DNA of 64,000 bases from Branchiostoma floridae. Its lineage: Eukaryota; Chordata; Leptocardii; Amphioxiformes; Branchiostomatidae. Below, piece by piece: positions 60,845 to 64,000 of the stretch (position 1 is the stretch's first letter; each line of letters starts with the position of its first letter). Under the pieces are notes generated by a model. That model ran no database searches. It saw only the letters and a list, made by a program, of their open reading frames with translations, and was not told the DNA's origin. The position numbers and the translations under genes were made by a program. The stretch lies in NCBI RefSeq assembly GCF_000003815.2, contig NC_049985.1:6641074-6705073 (forward strand), given 5' to 3'.

Positions 60845-60847
60845 TTA

Positions 60848-61876
60848 GCAACTTGGCATTCCCTCATAGACTGTTTATCTGTGAGAAATATCGTCATCAA
60901 GCAAACTCATGGTGTACATTTGTATTACAGGTCACATGAAATAACGAGGGTTTAATGTGATTATTCTCGTCGATGGATGACGAAATCTTAGCACTCTTTG
61001 ATTTGGTAGTTCACTTTATACCAGCTAGATGTCTCTGCTATGCAATAACATTGTTGGAAAAAGGAGACAGATGGAAGTATACACCAAGAAGGTTTATTCT
61101 GAATAAAAATGAATATACAAAAAGAAGTAGCACGCCGATATTCAAACACCTAATGATTATTAATTGTTTACTGTGTGTTAAAAAAGAATGGACAGAATCG
61201 TCATACATTTCTAACTAGTCTATATCATAATTTTGCACTAAGACATAATTACCACTTGTTAATCTCATATAGTCTTCCTTCTCAAATTGTCATGCCAATA
61301 TGGCATATTACTATGTATACATCAAAGACGATTTTAAGACTATGAAGCACTCTTGAAGTACTTGTAAGCGCATTATTTGGTCCCATTAAGCCGCATTGGC
61401 TTTGTTGTATTGATGACATCCGCGCAGGAATCAACTTTCTCCAGTTTCCAAAAATAAGTGTGCGACCATACTGTAGATATGTCATAAGCTGAAAAAGTCG
61501 GAAGACGGATACTAATAAGTGAAGTTTTCCAGAATAAAACCTTGAAATTTGAAAGAACAAATATTGATAATCTAATGTTGATATCGTGTTCTGTGTGTTT
61601 AGTTATTTGTTCTTCCTGGCCACTTCATAATGAAGGTAACTCTTTTATCCACCTTTTCTTCGCATGTTCGCTTTAAGGTGCCCAGAGGATGTCATCCACG
61701 TAACCAAAGCAAAGGACGCTGAACCTGTAGACTCTTCATTCTCTGGAAGGAGTGGCTGTCCATCAACCAAATCAGCATGGCCTTACATGAAGAAAAACAT
61801 GTGTGCCAACCTCACAGGTCTTGTAGTAGAATTGGACATGCTTATGACAATGCTATCCTCTATTCTTATAAAGGGA
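60848..61876. other. Downstream flank and probable 3' UTR of the STEAP gene
   Basis: The minus strand right after the STEAP stop codon must hold the 3' UTR. Possible minus-strand AATAAA signals (TTTATT on the plus strand) occur, for example near 61084, but none stands out, so the transcript end is not fixed. Confidence 0.35.
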
Positions 61877-62797
61877 CTACACGGGGATAGCTTTGGGCTT
61901 GCTCTCCCATCCCTTCCTGATGCGCATCAGACGAGGGTACAGACAGGGAGAGAGTAGCAACACCTTCAGGAGGATAATGAGACAAGGCAACAGCATGGCG
62001 AGCAGGACAGGCGGAGGGGTGTACCATATGTACAGGTAAGACTTGTTAAACCCTGTCGAGCCGTACACAATGCAGTGGACCGTGCCCACGAAGAGGCAGA
62101 GGAAGCCCAACTTGGACTGAACGAAGACGAACTCTCGCCAGGTCATCGCGTTCTGGACCGAGGGGATGGAGGTGACCCCGAGCACGCTCATCAGGGCTAG
62201 AGCAAGCCCGCCTGTAAGAACCAGCAGCTCGCCTCTCCAGAACATCAGCCCGTAGAACTGTCTCCCTTCGATGACCGGCCCTAACTCGTACATGTGGTAG
62301 TAGTACTCAGGCGACATGAGGCAGGCGGAGAAAATGGCGTGAAGCGTCGCGATGAGAAGAGCCAACAAGCCCAGCTGTTTGCGAGACTTGAGCCAGGTAT
62401 CTAGCCAGTCGGGGAAGCGCTGGTACTTGGTGCCGCGTGCCAGCTGGCGGAACGCCGCGATGATGCCGGGGAAGTACACCAGCGCTAGGAGCGTCAGCGC
62501 AAGCCAGGCCAACACCCTGTTCATGCCTTTCCCGGGGAAGTGCTGAACATCCTTGGTGATACCAAACGTCACGTACTTGTAGAGGGGGCCCTGGAACAGG
62601 ACGTAAAGCGACATGGCGGCCATGAGGATGAACATGACTTTGTTGGCGAAACGCCAGCCCGGGAGCAAGCGGAGGGGGATGGCCTCGACGTCTCTCGCAG
62701 CGCGTAGACAGCCGTAGTCCATCGGGACGAATCCCATGTCCTTGGCGAGTTGGATGACTTCGCTTTTCGCCTCCTTGTCGTCGCTGCAGATCGGCAC
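61877..62797 (-). CDS. STEAP-family metalloreductase, last coding exon (partial gene)
   Basis: This exon encodes the membrane part of a STEAP2/3/4-type reductase, which passes electrons from NADPH through FAD and one heme b to reduce Fe3+ or Cu2+ at the plasma or endosomal membrane. It gives 306 residues and ends at a TAG. Residues 1-45 match the end of the NADPH-binding domain (DMGFVPMD, then LRLLPGWRF). Six hydrophobic segments follow at about 53-71, 95-115, 141-159, 190-209, 229-247 and 260-284. Family motifs are FPDWLD (~128), SRKQLGL (~138), PSVQNAMTWREF (~212) and FVQSKLGF (~225). The expected heme histidines are His153 (ATLHAIF; codon 62339-62341) and His241 (GTVHCIVYG; codon 62075-62077). 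The exon starts after an acceptor CAG at 62798-62800, phase 0; upstream translation does not match the family. The NADPH-domain exons lie past the right edge. The NADPH-domain tail argues against STEAP1, but the paralogue cannot be assigned. Confidence 0.93.
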   Translation of the reverse strand: MPICSDDKEAKSEVIQLAKDMGFVPMDYGCLRAARDVEAIPLRLLPGWRFANKVMFILMAAMSLYVLFQGPLYKYVTFGITKDVQHFPGKGMNRVLAWLALTLLALVYFPGIIAAFRQLARGTKYQRFPDWLDTWLKSRKQLGLLALLIATLHAIFSACLMSPEYYYHMYELGPVIEGRQFYGLMFWRGELLVLTGGLALALMSVLGVTSIPSVQNAMTWREFVFVQSKLGFLCLFVGTVHCIVYGSTGFNKSYLYIWYTPPPVLLAMLLPCLIILLKVLLLSPCLYPRLMRIRKGWESKPKAIPV

Positions 62798-62916
62798 CTG
62801 GATGGCACAGACCAAAGTACTTTAAGTTTAAGGCTTACAGTCACATTTCCAAGCCGATACCCGGTTAGTTTACCGGGATAGTTTACGGACTCCATGTTGG
62901 CAGATGTTTCATGTAA

Positions 62917-63572
62917 GACATCACGAAATCGCCGGCAAGCGCAGCCAGGCTTGCGGGAACCTGTCGTGGTCCATGCCCGATCGCGCCGTCCATGTGAACG
63001 CTACATCATCACGATGTACACGTCGATAACGTCACGAATTTGTCGGCAAGCGCAGCCAGGGATACGGGGTCCTGTCGGGGCCCGTGCCCCATCGCGCCGT
63101 CCATGTGAACGCTACATCATCACGATGTACGTGTCGATAACGTCACGAAATTGTTGGGAAGCGCAGCCAGGGATACGGGGGCCTGTCGGGGCCCGTGCCC
63201 GATCGCGCCGTCCATGTGTACGCTGCATCATCACGATGTACGTGTCGATAACGTCACGAAATTGTTGGGAAGCGCAGCCAGGGATACGGGGGCCTGTCGG
63301 GGCCCGTGCCCGATCGCGCCGTCCATGTGTACGCTGCATCATCACGAAATGCGCGTCGATAACGTCACGAAATTGTCGGCAAGCGCAGCCAGGGATACGG
63401 GGGCCTGTCGGGGCCCGTGCCCGATCGCGCTGTCCATGTGTACGCCGCATCATCACTATGTACGCGTCGATAACGTCACGACATTGTCGGCAAGCGCAGC
63501 CAGGGATGCGGGGCCCATCAAGGTGCATGCCCGATCGCGCAGTACATGTGAAAGGCGCATCATCGCGTATAA
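62917..63572. repeat. 111-bp minisatellite, about six units
   Basis: The motif TCGATAACGTCACGAA recurs at 63023, 63134, 63245, 63356 and 63467, exactly 111 bp apart. GGCAAGCGCAGCCAGG places a first unit 111 bp upstream of the 63.02-kb copy. Units are GC-rich and about 90% or more alike in the middle; the first and last are more diverged. Since 111 is 37 codons, long open frames run through the array on both strands (for example 62894-63625 plus and 63112-63528 minus). These frames follow from the period and are not treated as genes. Confidence 0.96.
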
Positions 63573-64000
63573 GATGTTGTGCATGGCCGTTCCTACTGGT
63601 GTATTACACTATACATATGGTCTAAAATGCCCTGTAGTATTGTAGCAGGTCTTGCCGCTACAAGGGTATCGGGGCATGCCACTGCTCGTGTGCGGGATAA
63701 CCTGGGCTTTCCGCCGTAGAAGATATTGTGGTTGATCGTTACGACTGGTGTGACATTGTACGGGTGGTCTTAAATGCCCTGTAGTATTGTAGTATTGTAG
63801 TAGATCTTGCCGCTGTGAGGCTAGCGGGGTACACCGCTGCTCACGTACGGGGCGACCAGGCCTTTCATGCCGTAAAAGATATTGAGATTGACCGTTTCTA
63901 TTGATGTATTACATTATACGTATGGTCTAAAATGCCCTGTAGTAGTGTAGTATTGTAGTAGGTCTTGCCGCTACGAGGGTAACGGAGCACGCCACTGCTG
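63573..64000. repeat. Second minisatellite, unit about 147-158 bp, runs off the window
   Basis: AAATGCCCTGTAGTA recurs at 63625, 63772 and 63930. Each is followed by CTTGCCGCT, a CGCCACTGCTC-like stretch and a CCGTA(A/G)AAGATATT-like junction. Units 2 and 3 carry extra TAGTATTG or TAGTAGTG slips, which explains the uneven spacing. The array starts directly where the 111-bp array ends and continues past the right edge. Confidence 0.9.

Larger units (their letters stand above)
62798..64000 (-). other. STEAP intron (partial), minisatellite-filled
   Basis: This is the intron upstream of the last STEAP exon, bounded at 62798 by the acceptor (GTGCCATCCAG read on the minus strand) and open at the right edge. 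From 62917 onward it consists almost entirely of two tandem arrays. No coding match to the STEAP NADPH-binding domain was seen in it. Confidence 0.7.

Noticed and set aside
62798-62815. Extending the STEAP frame upstream to a start codon
   Set aside because: There is no ATG, only TTG at 62815, and an acceptor CAG sits exactly where family similarity begins. The extra residues are intron.
62894-63625. Long repeat-protein frames through the 111-bp array
   Set aside because: The period is a multiple of three and the array is GC-rich, so several frames on both strands stay open. No start context or known domain was seen.

Overview
The window looks like nuclear DNA of a marine invertebrate chordate. 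A lancelet (Branchiostoma) is my best guess. The grounds are: one clearly animal gene exon (STEAP metalloreductase), intron splice signals, tRNA-derived SINEs, Penelope-like element remnants, many miniature inverted-repeat elements (MITEs) and many minisatellites. No bacterial operon, rRNA, intact tRNA or CRISPR array was seen. A 100-base run of N at 22890-22989 is a scaffold gap.

The only gene I can name is at the right end. Positions 61877-62797 (minus strand) form the large last exon of a STEAP-family gene. Its upstream exons, which encode the NADPH-binding domain, lie beyond the right edge. The intron holds two adjacent minisatellites: a 111-bp unit at 62917-63572 and a unit of about 150 bp from 63573 to the end.

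The other ~61 kb is gene-poor. The left part (1-20000) has degraded LINE tails (5.2, 6.8 kb), a SINE (12.2 kb), a MITE (14.35 kb) and a Penelope-like remnant with a hammerhead-like motif (18.6-18.8 kb). The middle (20-42 kb) has five minisatellite or tandem regions (20.6, 27.6, 30.8, 40.1, 41.0 kb), a CA microsatellite, the gap, a 22-bp-phased triple CACGTG cluster (24475), two more copies of the 14.35-kb MITE (37.0, 39.0 kb) and a LINE 3' end nested in a tandem duplication (40.4 kb). The right part (42-61 kb) has paired copies of a TGTCACA-ended element (43.9, 51.4 kb), an 820-bp pogo/Tigger-like element with TA duplications (49.2 kb), a GIY-YIG fragment between inverted repeats (52.3 kb), a TTA-flanked MITE (53.8 kb), a 105-bp tandem array (58.9 kb) and two near-perfect foldback MITEs (60.4, 60.7 kb).

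Several short candidate exons or starts are listed at low to moderate confidence because they combine splice signals, start context or coding-like codon use. They are 25030-25128, 28546-28695, 41857-41940, 45443-45666, 6329-6583 (minus) and 8856-9359. I could not assign any of them to a family. All element calls rest on inverted repeats, target duplications or copy-to-copy matches read by eye; no alignment or database search was run.
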